Assembly: GCF_001461035.1 (NCBI RefSeq)
Contig: NZ_LNAM01000154.1
Location: 969-37,155 of the forward strand
DNA length: 36,187 nt
Reading direction: 5' to 3'
DNA from: Acetivibrio ethanolgignens
GTDB lineage: Bacteria > Bacillota > Clostridia > Lachnospirales > Lachnospiraceae
The notes below the pieces were generated by a model. It made no database searches and had not been told where the DNA came from. It saw only the letters and a program-made list of their open reading frames with translations. How positions within the stretch are numbered: the stretch's first letter is position 1; each line of letters opens with the position of its first letter. The translations under genes were made by a program, and so were the position numbers. Positions 1-6,806 of this stretch are shown here, one piece after another.

Positions 1-256
1 AGAAATTTTATTTTCTCTGTTTTGCCCAAAAATAAAAGTGCCCTTAACGGGGTACTGAATAGTTACGAAAAATTGTAGATTAGGATTTGATATGGATTAC
101 CTACTCTTTTCAGGAGAGTAGAGTTGGCCTTTGTCCAGCAGACCAAAGAGCAGACGTTGTATATTCATCAGGATTTAATCTCTGAACTGTTTGAAGGATT
201 GCTTTATCAATAGCCTTTAATTCCTTTTCAAAAGAACTGATACAGTTAAAATCTGT
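1..256. other. AT-rich region with no recognisable gene
   Basis: No reading frame here has a good ribosome binding site or a recognisable protein signature. A minus-strand open frame at 110-466 runs antisense to the decayed toxin-antitoxin genes that follow and shows no family motif. The stretch is probably decayed intergenic DNA or the lost upstream part of the toxin gene. Confidence 0.4.
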
Positions 257-409
257 ATGAATTACGAGCTGCAGGCTTTCTTGGCAATAGCAAAAGCTTT
301 GCTGGAGACGAAAAGCAGTGACCATAGCTACAGTTCTTATAGAACTTATAGTAGCATCTGGGGCCATGACTATAAAGTAAATTATTATACGAGGAGAAAT
401 AAGCGATGA
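257..409 (+). pseudogene. Possible remnant of a DUF4258-type toxin gene
   Basis: This short open frame (50 codons) ends in a basic tail containing WGHDYK and TRRNKR, which resembles the W-x-x-D-[FY]-K-T-R-[RK] ending common in DUF4258 proteins. Its TGA stop overlaps the ATG of the downstream YgiT-type gene as ATGA, the usual coupling of such toxin-antitoxin pairs. The N-terminal part of the family is not recognisable. A second frame over about 318-340 reads VTIATV, like the beta-strand that precedes the family tail, so a frameshift is likely. I infer a decayed toxin, mainly from the tail and the context. It could also be noncoding DNA. Confidence 0.3.
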
Positions 410-545
410 AATGTTTATCCTGTAAATATGGAGATATGGAAGAAACGAAAACAAATTACTTTGCACAGCTCAATAATTGTTATATTATCATTGAAAATGT
501 ATTGCAAGTAAAATTTTTATTATGGATTATACAACAGCTGCATAA
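406..545 (+). pseudogene. Decayed YgiT-type zinc-finger antitoxin
   Basis: The frame opens with MKCLSCKYGDMEE and continues to NCYIIIENV, the N-terminal half of a YgiT/MqsA-type zinc-finger antitoxin with its first C-x-x-C pair. The family normally continues with a second C-x-x-C and about 35 more residues. Here the frame instead runs into unrelated sequence and ends at 582. In another frame, 516-545 encodes FIMDYTTAA followed by TAA, which matches the usual end of this antitoxin family. An internal deletion plus frameshift has therefore joined the two ends. The second zinc pair is gone, so it should not fold. GAGGAG lies just upstream of the ATG. In the family these proteins repress their operon and neutralise the partner toxin. 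Confidence 0.6.
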
Positions 546-586
546 GGCTGGATTAAAACTATATCTTCTGGAAAGGAAATAGAGAA

Positions 587-1795
587 ATGAGAGCATATGA
601 AAGATTATTAAATTATGTAACCGTGCATACCCAAAGTGATCCGGAAAGTACTACAGTACCGACCACCAGCTGCCAGTTTGACCTGGCTCATAAGCTGGTA
701 GCAGAAATGAAGGAGTTAGGCATTGAGGATGCCAGAGTAGATGACAAGTGCTATGTCTACGGAACTCTTCCGGCAACCGCCGGCTGTGAAAATAAAAAGA
801 AAATCGGTTTTATTGCTCATATGGATACAGCACCGGATTTTAATGGTGAGGGTGTAAAGCCACAGGTGATTGAAAATTATGATGGAGGGGACGTTGTGCT
901 GGGAAACAGCGGCAAGGTTCTTACTGTGGAAAATTTTCCACACCTTATAGGACTGAAAGGAAGAACTCTGATTACGACAGATGGAAGGACCTTGCTTGGC
1001 TCCGATGACAAGTCTGGTATTGCAGAGATTTTGACAGCGGTAGAGATTATTCAGAGGGACAAGCTGCCTCATGGAACTATCTGCATTGGATTTACTCCGG
1101 ATGAAGAGGTAGGAGCCGGTGCGGATTATTTTGATGTAGAGGCCTTTGGAGCAGATTATGCTTATACTCTGGATGGCGGTGAAGAAGGAGAAATCGTATA
1201 TGAGAACTTCAATGCAAGTGAGGCAAACTTTACAGTACATGGCTTTAATGTGCATCCGGGAAGTGCTAAAAACACAATGATTAATGCCCAGCTGGTGGCT
1301 ATGGAAATCAATGGGCTGCTTCCGGGCTGTGAGACTCCGGCTCAGACCGAAGGCTATGAGGGTTTCTTCCATCTGTGCGAAATGGAAGGAAATGTAGAGA
1401 GGGCAACGCTTCAGTATATTGTCAGAGACCATGATATGGGAACCTTCCGGCGGAGAGAAGATATGCTTCGTCATATTGTTAAAGTATTAAATGAAAAGTA
1501 TGGTGAGGGAACGGTAGAATTGTCCATCCGTGAGCAGTACTTGAATATGAAGGAAAAGGTAGAGGAATGCTTTGAGGTAGTAGAAAAGGCAGAGGCAGCA
1601 ATTAAGGAGCTTGGTATCGAACCGATTACCCTGCCGGAGCGTGGTGGCACGGATGGTGCAAGGCTCAGCTTTATGGGACTTCCATGTCCAAACCTTGGAA
1701 CTGGCGGATATGCCTTCCATGGACCTTATGAGCATGTAACAGCAGAAGGTATGGACAAAGCTGTAGAGGTTATTCTGGGAATTATCAAGGCATAA
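587..1795 (+). CDS. pepT: Peptidase T (tripeptide aminopeptidase)
   Basis: A cytosolic M20-family metallopeptidase that removes the N-terminal residue from tripeptides using two zinc ions. It has 402 residues, close to the roughly 410 of the family. The active-site pattern follows the E. coli numbering almost exactly: H78 and D80 in AHMD, D140 in GSDD, the catalytic pair E173/E174 in PDEE, D196 in TLDGG, and a C-terminal His near 378 in AFHGPYEH. The start at 587 is preceded by an AAAGGA-type ribosome binding site. The gene stands alone between a decayed antitoxin remnant and a terminator shared with the convergent gene downstream. Nothing about it is unusual. Confidence 0.95.
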   Translation: MRAYERLLNYVTVHTQSDPESTTVPTTSCQFDLAHKLVAEMKELGIEDARVDDKCYVYGTLPATAGCENKKKIGFIAHMDTAPDFNGEGVKPQVIENYDGGDVVLGNSGKVLTVENFPHLIGLKGRTLITTDGRTLLGSDDKSGIAEILTAVEIIQRDKLPHGTICIGFTPDEEVGAGADYFDVEAFGADYAYTLDGGEEGEIVYENFNASEANFTVHGFNVHPGSAKNTMINAQLVAMEINGLLPGCETPAQTEGYEGFFHLCEMEGNVERATLQYIVRDHDMGTFRRREDMLRHIVKVLNEKYGEGTVELSIREQYLNMKEKVEECFEVVEKAEAAIKELGIEPITLPERGGTDGARLSFMGLPCPNLGTGGYAFHGPYEHVTAEGMDKAVEVILGIIKA

Positions 1796-1813
1796 AAAGG
1801 CTTGACTAAAAGT

Positions 1814-1857
1814 AAAAGGACCTGGAAAAGGAGATAAATCCAATTCTGGGTCCTTTT
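1814..1857. terminator. Bidirectional terminator between pepT and a convergent gene
   Basis: AAAAGGACC at 1814-1822 pairs with GGTCCTTTT at 1849-1857. The U-tract follows on the plus strand, and the matching A-run gives a U-tract on the minus strand, so it can serve both converging genes. The loop is long (26 nt) but contains a further TGGA/TCCA pairing. Confidence 0.7.
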
Positions 1858-1866
1858 TGAATTTTA

Positions 1867-2361
1867 TCAGGAATTGTCTGCTGACATATAACGAAGCAGC
1901 AGGTAGTTGGTATAAGGACGCTCAATACGGAACTGTGGGTCCTCACTGGAGGTAAATACCAGATAATCATAGGTGGCTTCTCCAAAGTCAAAGCTGTATC
2001 CCAGCTTGTCCGGATAGCCTAGAAGGACACAGACAATTTCTCCATCTTTCGTGAAAATCATCTGAACCATGGATTCACCAACTGTTTCCAGGGCAATCTT
2101 ACAATCATTCACATTGACACCAATAGTGTCACATATTTTCTTTTTTGAGGTATAAGGAGCAAAGGTATAGACCTTGTCCCATTCAAAATCAGTCAATTTG
2201 TTTAAGGAAACAACTTCGCCTGCAGGCTGTGAGATAATTGTATCCGTGAGGCGGCGTTCATTCTCTGCTGCGGGTGTAGTGAGAGTAACTACCATATAGA
2301 TAATAAGGGCAAGCAGTAAAAATAGTACGAGTAGAATCTTGTTTTTTGCTCTTTCGTTCAT
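1867..2361 (-). CDS. Single-pass membrane protein of unknown function
   Basis: A 164-residue protein starting MNERAKNKILL, with one hydrophobic segment at about residues 6-25 and then a soluble, probably extracytoplasmic domain. I do not recognise the family. I placed the start at 2361 rather than at the upstream ATG at 2445 for two reasons. AAGGGAG lies about 8 bases before it, and a good promoter (2396-2424) lies inside the longer frame, which would make the upstream start untranslatable. The gene is transcribed divergently from mutY and converges on pepT. The soluble part has no cysteines apart from a few scattered ones and no enzyme motif that I can name. It is likely a lineage-restricted Lachnospiraceae protein. 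Confidence 0.75.
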   Translation of the reverse strand: MNERAKNKILLVLFLLLALIIYMVVTLTTPAAENERRLTDTIISQPAGEVVSLNKLTDFEWDKVYTFAPYTSKKKICDTIGVNVNDCKIALETVGESMVQMIFTKDGEIVCVLLGYPDKLGYSFDFGEATYDYLVFTSSEDPQFRIERPYTNYLLLRYMSADNS

Positions 2362-2395
2362 GGATTTCACTCCCTTGTAAGATTTTGTATGGTAT

Positions 2396-2424
2396 AGTAT
2401 AACACAAAAAAGCAGTTTTGTCAT
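2396..2424 (-). promoter_or_regulatory. Sigma-A-type promoter for the minus-strand hypothetical gene
   Basis: Read on the minus strand, ATGACA (2419-2424) is followed after 17 bases by TATACT (2396-2401). Each matches the consensus at five of six positions. Transcription would start about 25 bases upstream of the chosen ATG at 2361. Confidence 0.65.
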
Positions 2425-2431
2425 ACTGTGT

Positions 2432-2460
2432 TTGAAAAAAGCCAAAAAACATGGTATGAT
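2432..2460 (+). promoter_or_regulatory. Sigma-A-type promoter for mutY
   Basis: TTGAAA (2432-2437), a 17-base spacer and TATGAT (2455-2460) lie 29 bases before the mutY start. The element is back to back with the promoter of the divergent gene. Confidence 0.7.
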
Positions 2461-2489
2461 ACCGAAAGAGAGAATAGACAGGAGATTTT

Positions 2490-3554
2490 ATGAGATACGA
2501 TTATAGTCAGATTACAAAGAACCTTCTTAGCTGGTATCGGGAAAATGCAAGGGTGCTGCCGTGGAGAAGTAATCCCAAGCCCTATTATGTGTGGATATCC
2601 GAAATTATGCTTCAGCAGACCAGGGTGGAGGCTGTAAAGGAATATTTTAACCGTTTTATAAAAGAACTGCCGGATATAGAGGCTCTGGCAAGGGTAGAGG
2701 AGGATAAGCTTTTAAAGCTCTGGGAAGGGCTTGGCTACTACAACCGGGCCAGAAATCTTAAAAAAGCAGCTATTATTGTTATGGAGGAGTTTGATGGAAG
2801 ACTTCCGGCAGATTATGACAAGCTTTTGACGTTACCTGGAATTGGCTCTTACACAGCGGGGGCTATAAGCTCAATTGCTTATGGAATTCCTGTACCGGCA
2901 GTAGATGGCAATGTTCTTAGAGTGACAAAACGGCTTTCGGCTGGATATGAGGATATTACCAAGGATTCTGTAAAAAAAGAAGTATTTTCAGAGCTTTTGG
3001 AGGATATGCCAAAGGAAGAGGCAGGGGCCTTTAACCAGGCGTTAATGGAGCTGGGAGCAGTGGTCTGCATTCCTAATGGAAAGCCCTTATGTAAAAGCTG
3101 TCCGGTAGCGGAATGCTGTCTGGCCTGTAAGCAGGAGGTGGCGATGGAGCTTCCGGTAAAGCCTGCAAAAAAGGGAAGGAAAATAGAGGAAAAAACAATC
3201 CTGGTATTGGAGTATCAGGGCAAATATGCTCTTCATAAGAGAGGAGAAAAGGGACTTTTGGCAGGTCTGTGGGAATTCCCTGGACTGGAAGGAAGGCTTG
3301 GAATTGAGCGAATAGAGAAGCTTCTAGAGGAACACCAGATAGAGGAGTACACCATGGAGCTTCTCGGCGAGGCAAAGCATATTTTCAGTCATGTAGAATG
3401 GCATATGCTGGGCTATGGAATTCGGATTGACAAAGAGTGTCCGGAGTTTGAAAACCAGGAGATGTTTTCAGAACTGGTATGGGCTGACAGAGAGCAGCTG
3501 CTTGGGGAGTATGCCCTGCCGTCGGCGTTCCGGACCTATAAAGAAAAGCTATAG
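2490..3554 (+). CDS. mutY: A/G-specific adenine DNA glycosylase MutY
   Basis: Removes adenine mispaired with 8-oxoguanine, guarding against oxidative mutation. The 354 residues show the full family layout: catalytic E38 in SEIMLQQT, the helix-hairpin-helix LPGIGSYTA at 115-123, catalytic D139 in VDGN, a [4Fe-4S] motif and a C-terminal NUDIX-like 8-oxoG recognition domain (about 230-354, with GLWEFPG). The cluster cysteines are C193, C201, C204 and C210, so the first spacing is seven residues rather than the six of E. coli. I believe this variant is common in Clostridia. AGGAG precedes the ATG by about 7 bases. The sigma-like gene follows in the same direction 34 bases downstream and is probably co-transcribed. 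Confidence 0.95.
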   Translation: MRYDYSQITKNLLSWYRENARVLPWRSNPKPYYVWISEIMLQQTRVEAVKEYFNRFIKELPDIEALARVEEDKLLKLWEGLGYYNRARNLKKAAIIVMEEFDGRLPADYDKLLTLPGIGSYTAGAISSIAYGIPVPAVDGNVLRVTKRLSAGYEDITKDSVKKEVFSELLEDMPKEEAGAFNQALMELGAVVCIPNGKPLCKSCPVAECCLACKQEVAMELPVKPAKKGRKIEEKTILVLEYQGKYALHKRGEKGLLAGLWEFPGLEGRLGIERIEKLLEEHQIEEYTMELLGEAKHIFSHVEWHMLGYGIRIDKECPEFENQEMFSELVWADREQLLGEYALPSAFRTYKEKL

Positions 3555-3588
3555 CAATTATTGATAAAAGAAGGAAGGGATGGAAAGG

Positions 3589-4359
3589 ATGCTGGAAAAA
3601 GGAAAATTTTTAGATATGCTGGGAGAAATCCTGGAGATTGCAAAAACTCAAGGTGGAAGCTTAAGCCAGGAGGAAATACAGGAATATTTTAAGGGCATGG
3701 AGCTGACAAAGGAGCATATGGATGCAATTTACGCCTATTTATCTGAAAATAAAATTACGGTAAAAGGAGTTTTATATACGCCGTCACAGAAAAATGCAGA
3801 GGCAGAACAGAATGAAGCAGACAGTATTTATCTTACTATGTATCTGGAGGATTTAGCAGGAATTGCTCCGGAGGAGCCGGGAGAGGCGGAGCAGCTGTAT
3901 CTTAGGATGCGTGGCGGGGAAGAGGCTGCCAGGGTACGTCTTACGGAGGTATGGCTTTCCAGAGTAGTTGAGCTGGCAAGAGGCTACCAGAATCAGGGTG
4001 TATTTATCGAGGACTTGATTCAGGAGGGAAATATCGGACTTCTTTCCGGTATTGAAGCTTTAATGGAGAGGCAGGAGCATCTGGCTGCAGAGGAATATCT
4101 AAAGGAATCGGTATGCCAGCACATGGAAAACCTGATTGATGCTGCTATGGGCGAGGATGATTTGGAAAATACTGTACTGGCAAAGACGAATCTGATTAGT
4201 GAGGCGGCTAAGGTATTAGCTGAGGATATGGGAAGAGTGGCTACGCTGGAAGAACTAGCAGACTATACAAAGATTCCTATGGAGGAAATTGGTGATATTC
4301 TCAACCTGTCTCTGGATGCGGTGAAGGTTGGAGAGGGTGAACATCACCATCATCATTAA
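3589..4359 (+). CDS. Sigma-70-like protein lacking region 4
   Basis: A 256-residue protein related to primary sigma factors. Residues 1-60 resemble a region 1.1 helical domain. Residues 80-115 (YLTMYLEDLAGIAPEEPGEA) match region 1.2. Residues 118-151 match region 2.1-2.2, with the core-binding motif DLIQEGNIGL at 142-151. Residues about 200-247 resemble region 3. The region 2.3/2.4 stretch that melts and reads the -10 box is degenerate, and region 4 (the -35 reader) is absent. The chain simply ends EHHHHH and stop. I chose ATG 3589 because AAGGAAGGG sits 9 bases before it, whereas it would abut the ATG at 3580. The TAA lies inside the target duplication of the adjacent foldback element, but excision would leave the end unchanged, so the truncation is not caused by that insertion. 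It may bind core polymerase without directing normal promoter recognition. Confidence 0.75.
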   Translation: MLEKGKFLDMLGEILEIAKTQGGSLSQEEIQEYFKGMELTKEHMDAIYAYLSENKITVKGVLYTPSQKNAEAEQNEADSIYLTMYLEDLAGIAPEEPGEAEQLYLRMRGGEEAARVRLTEVWLSRVVELARGYQNQGVFIEDLIQEGNIGLLSGIEALMERQEHLAAEEYLKESVCQHMENLIDAAMGEDDLENTVLAKTNLISEAAKVLAEDMGRVATLEELADYTKIPMEEIGDILNLSLDAVKVGEGEHHHHH

Positions 4360-4362
4360 GAG
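4355..4362. repeat. Left 8-bp target-site duplication of the foldback element
   Basis: ATTAAGAG at 4355-4362 is repeated exactly at 4849-4856, immediately outside the two ends of the palindromic element. It includes the TAA stop of the sigma-like gene, so the insertion preserved that gene's end. Confidence 0.75.
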
Positions 4363-4848
4363 GCTTGAGTTTCCGCATTTTTTACATTGCCGGTTTTCTT
4401 TGCTGGAATATCTTTTTATATAGAATTCTTTATTCGAAAGATTTTTTAATATCCTGTGCATCACCAAAATAAATTCATTGCTTTCGCTCGCAAAAACCGG
4501 AATTTTAGGAAAATCGTTTCTAAAGATGCCTTTATTCCTGCCTTTTCAACGGTAGGACAACCCAAAGGGACTGTACATCAGAGTGAACACAAGCTTCGTA
4601 AACTTTTGTGCCGCTATAGACAGGATTGTTTTCATCTGATGTACAGTCCTTTTGGGTGGTTCTCCCGTGAAAGAGGCAGGAAACATTTTTTAGAAACGAT
4701 TTTTTAAAATTCTCGGTTTTTACTCGAACGAAGCCTCTGAATTTATTTTGGTGATACACAGGATTTACAAACTCATTGAATAAGAATTCTATATAAAAAA
4801 GAAACTGGCAAAGAAAACCGGCAATGTAAAAAATGCGGAAACTCAAGT
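4363..4848. mobile_element. 486-bp foldback/MITE-like palindromic element
   Basis: The two halves are inverted copies of each other over nearly the whole length. The outer 40 bp (4364-4403 against 4808-4847) are perfectly complementary. The middle parts are diverged but still alignable. The innermost 15 bp (4568-4582, GGACTGTACATCAGA, against 4635-4649) are again perfect. A 52-bp unpaired loop remains, which itself holds a small hairpin. An identical 8-bp flank, ATTAAGAG, lies on each side, as expected after transposition. No transposase is encoded. The short open frames inside mirror each other on both strands and have no family features. A transposase acting in trans on the 40-bp ends is the simplest explanation. 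Any transcript across it would form a very long hairpin. Confidence 0.8.
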
Positions 4849-4856
4849 ATTAAGAG
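4849..4856. repeat. Right 8-bp target-site duplication of the foldback element
   Basis: An exact copy of the left flank ATTAAGAG. Bases immediately outside the pair differ (C before the left copy, T before the right copy), so the duplication is eight bases long. Confidence 0.75.
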
Positions 4857-4887
4857 ATGGTTGACTTTTGAGGAGGAGAGAAGTAGA

Positions 4888-4914
4888 ATGAAAATAACCT
4901 TTCTGAGTGCTTAA
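4888..4914 (+). other. Possible 8-codon leader ORF (MKITFLSA)
   Basis: A strong AGGAGG at 4871-4876 lies 11 bases before an ATG whose frame closes after eight codons. A terminator hairpin follows about 50 bases later, ahead of the hydrogenase regulator gene. It could be a leader peptide in an attenuator. It could also be the start of a decayed gene, because MKITFL-type starts are common among metallo-beta-lactamase-fold proteins and the frame continues GTS after the stop. No codon bias reveals a regulated amino acid. Confidence 0.25.
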
Positions 4915-4964
4915 GGTACGTCCTGAGCTAAAGATTGTGTACAAATTATTTTGTTACACTATTG

Positions 4965-5002
4965 AACCGGCAGGGAGGAGTCTACCCTTTTGCCGGTTTT
5001 TT
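4965..5002 (+). terminator. Strong rho-independent terminator upstream of the hydrogenase regulator
   Basis: AACCGGCA at 4965-4972 pairs with TGCCGGTT at 4991-4998, with an inner GGG/CCC pairing, and runs into a T-tract to 5002. It lies only 50 bases before the regulator gene, which leaves little room for a promoter between them. It may therefore act as an attenuator rather than as the end of the preceding transcript. Confidence 0.75.
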
Positions 5003-5027
5003 ATTCGATAGGAAAGTGCGTCCTATC
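4997..5027. repeat. Dispersed hairpin repeat, copy 1
   Basis: GATAGGA (5007-5013) and TCCTATC (5021-5027) form a hairpin with loop AAGTGCG. The 31 bases at 4997-5027 match 23455-23485 at all but one position. A further half copy, TTCGATAGGAAAG, follows at about 5030-5042. Copy 1 overlaps the T-tract of the terminator and ends about 25 bases before the regulator start. Confidence 0.65.
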
Positions 5028-5052
5028 TCTTCGATAGGAAAGGGGGATTGTT

Positions 5053-5316
5053 ATGGAGAAAGAAAACACAAAGGTGGCTTTGATTGGTATTATTGTAGAA
5101 AATCCGGAAGCAGCGGAGGAGGTAAATGAGCTTCTGCATGAATTTCGGGAATATATGGTAGGCCGTATGGGAATTCCCTATCGGGAAAAGGAAATTTCTA
5201 TTATTTCCATTGTACTGGATGCACCGGAGGATAAAATTAGTGCATTATCAGGAAAGCTGGGAATGGTCAGAGGCATCAGTGTGAAATCCATGACTGCAAA
5301 GATGAAAACCAGATAG
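5053..5316 (+). CDS. TM1266-family putative regulator of the [FeFe]-hydrogenase system
   Basis: An 87-residue protein with the compact ferredoxin-like (ACT/NikR-C-like) fold signature of the TM1266 family: VALIGIIVENPEAAEEVNELL at the N-terminus, then GRMGIPYREK and ISIISIVLDAPEDKISALSGKLG. Family members sit beside [FeFe]-hydrogenase maturation genes and are annotated as putative iron-only hydrogenase system regulators; a biochemical role is not established. Here it lies 18 bases upstream of hydG and must be co-transcribed with it. GGGGG precedes the ATG by about 6 bases. Upstream are a terminator hairpin and a repeat hairpin, suggesting leader control. Confidence 0.85.
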   Translation: MEKENTKVALIGIIVENPEAAEEVNELLHEFREYMVGRMGIPYREKEISIISIVLDAPEDKISALSGKLGMVRGISVKSMTAKMKTR

Positions 5317-5334
5317 GAAGGATGGGGTAAAACC

Positions 5335-6753
5335 ATGTATGATGTGAAATCAAAGGTAGCAACAGAATTTATTGACCATGAGGAAATTATGGAATCTCTG
5401 AAATATGCAGAGGAGAACAAGCATAATAAGGAACTGATAGATTCCATTCTCAGGAGGGCAAAGGAATGTAAGGGAATTTCCCACAGGGAGGCTCTGGTGC
5501 TGTTAGACTGCGATTTAGAGGAGGAAAATCATCGGATTTATGAGCTTGCTAAGGAAATCAAGCAGAAATTCTATGGAAACCGGATTGTTATGTTTGCACC
5601 ATTATATTTGTCAAATTATTGTGTCAATGGCTGTACCTACTGTCCATATCATTACAAAAATAAACATATTCGCAGAAAGAAGCTGACCCAGGAGGAAATC
5701 CGCCAGGAGGTTATTGCTCTGCAGGATATGGGACATAAGCGTCTGGCTCTGGAGACGGGAGAAGACCCGGTAAACAATCCGATTGAGTATGTGCTGGAAA
5801 GTATTAAGACGATTTACAGCATTAAGCACAAAAATGGAGCTATCCGCCGTGTCAACGTCAATATTGCAGCAACAACAGTAGAAAACTATAAGAAGTTAAA
5901 GGATGCAGGTATCGGTACTTATATTTTGTTCCAGGAGACCTATCATAAGGAAAATTATGAAAAACTGCATCCAACAGGACCAAAGCATGACTATGCTTAT
6001 CATACAGAAGCGATGGATCGTGCTATGGAGGCGGGGATAGATGATGTAGGTATTGGTGTGTTATTTGGCCTTAATATGTACCGATATGACTTTGTGGGAC
6101 TTTTAATGCATGCAGAGCATCTGGAGGCTGCAATGGGTGTCGGACCGCATACTATTAGTGTTCCGAGAGTTCGTCCGGCAGATGATATTGACCCGGATGA
6201 ATTTAACAATGGAATTTCTGACGATATTTTTGAAAAAATCGTGGCTGTACTTCGTTTAGCTGTGCCATATACCGGCATTATTATTTCAACCAGAGAAACC
6301 AAGGAGTCCAGAGAAAGGGTTCTAAAGGTAGGTGTATCCCAGATTAGCGGTGGCTCCCGTACCAGTGTCGGCGGTTATGTGGAGGAGGAATCTGAAGAGG
6401 ATAATTCTGCTCAGTTTGATACCTCAGATAGAAGAACTCTCGATGAGGTCTTAAACTGGCTTCTGGAGATGGGCTATATTCCAAGCTTCTGTACTGCCTG
6501 CTACAGAGAAGGCCGTACTGGTGATCGATTCATGAAGCTGGTAAAATCAGGACAGATTGCTAATTGCTGTCAGCCAAATGCTCTGATGACTCTCAAAGAA
6601 TATTTGGAGGATTATGCTTCAGAGGATACCAAGGCAAAAGGAGAAAAAGTAATTGAGGCAGAGCTTAAAAGAATCACCAACCCAAAGGTATATGAGACGG
6701 CAAAGGAACGGATGAAGAAAATTGCGGCGGGTGAAAGAGACTTTCGGTTCTAA
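5335..6753 (+). CDS. hydG: [FeFe]-hydrogenase H-cluster maturase HydG (radical-SAM tyrosine lyase)
   Basis: HydG cleaves tyrosine to p-cresol and supplies the CO and cyanide ligands of the [FeFe]-hydrogenase H-cluster. The protein has 472 residues, the usual length. The radical-SAM cluster motif C-x3-C-x2-C is present as C96, C100 and C103. The auxiliary cluster motif C-x2-C-x22-C that distinguishes HydG from ThiH is present as C386, C389 and C412. ETGEDP near residue 140 and the TIM-barrel core are intact. It follows the TM1266-type regulator in one operon. HydE, HydF and the hydrogenase itself are not in this window and must be elsewhere. The downstream gene converges, and only about 50 AT-rich bases separate them. 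Confidence 0.95.
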   Translation: MYDVKSKVATEFIDHEEIMESLKYAEENKHNKELIDSILRRAKECKGISHREALVLLDCDLEEENHRIYELAKEIKQKFYGNRIVMFAPLYLSNYCVNGCTYCPYHYKNKHIRRKKLTQEEIRQEVIALQDMGHKRLALETGEDPVNNPIEYVLESIKTIYSIKHKNGAIRRVNVNIAATTVENYKKLKDAGIGTYILFQETYHKENYEKLHPTGPKHDYAYHTEAMDRAMEAGIDDVGIGVLFGLNMYRYDFVGLLMHAEHLEAAMGVGPHTISVPRVRPADDIDPDEFNNGISDDIFEKIVAVLRLAVPYTGIIISTRETKESRERVLKVGVSQISGGSRTSVGGYVEEESEEDNSAQFDTSDRRTLDEVLNWLLEMGYIPSFCTACYREGRTGDRFMKLVKSGQIANCCQPNALMTLKEYLEDYASEDTKAKGEKVIEAELKRITNPKVYETAKERMKKIAAGERDFRF

Positions 6754-6806
6754 GCAAAGAAATACTAGTAAATATTTTCCTGGAAATAAGCAAAAATTTC
6801 TCTTTT

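Noticed and set aside
716-1474. 252-residue open frame antisense to pepT
   Set aside because: No recognisable protein and it lies fully opposite a clear enzyme gene. It is a shadow frame.
3066-3120. Possible loss of the MutY iron-sulfur site because of odd cysteine spacing
   Set aside because: All four cysteines are present. A seven-residue first gap is, to my knowledge, a normal Clostridial variant.
4336-4359. Penta-histidine C-terminus resembling an engineered His tag
   Set aside because: Only five histidines, mixed CAT/CAC codons and native flanking sequence. The gene continues directly into a natural target duplication, so it is not vector DNA.
4456-4846. Open frames of 83 and 104 residues on opposite strands inside the foldback element
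   Set aside because: They mirror each other because the DNA is palindromic, have no good ribosome binding site, and show no family motif.
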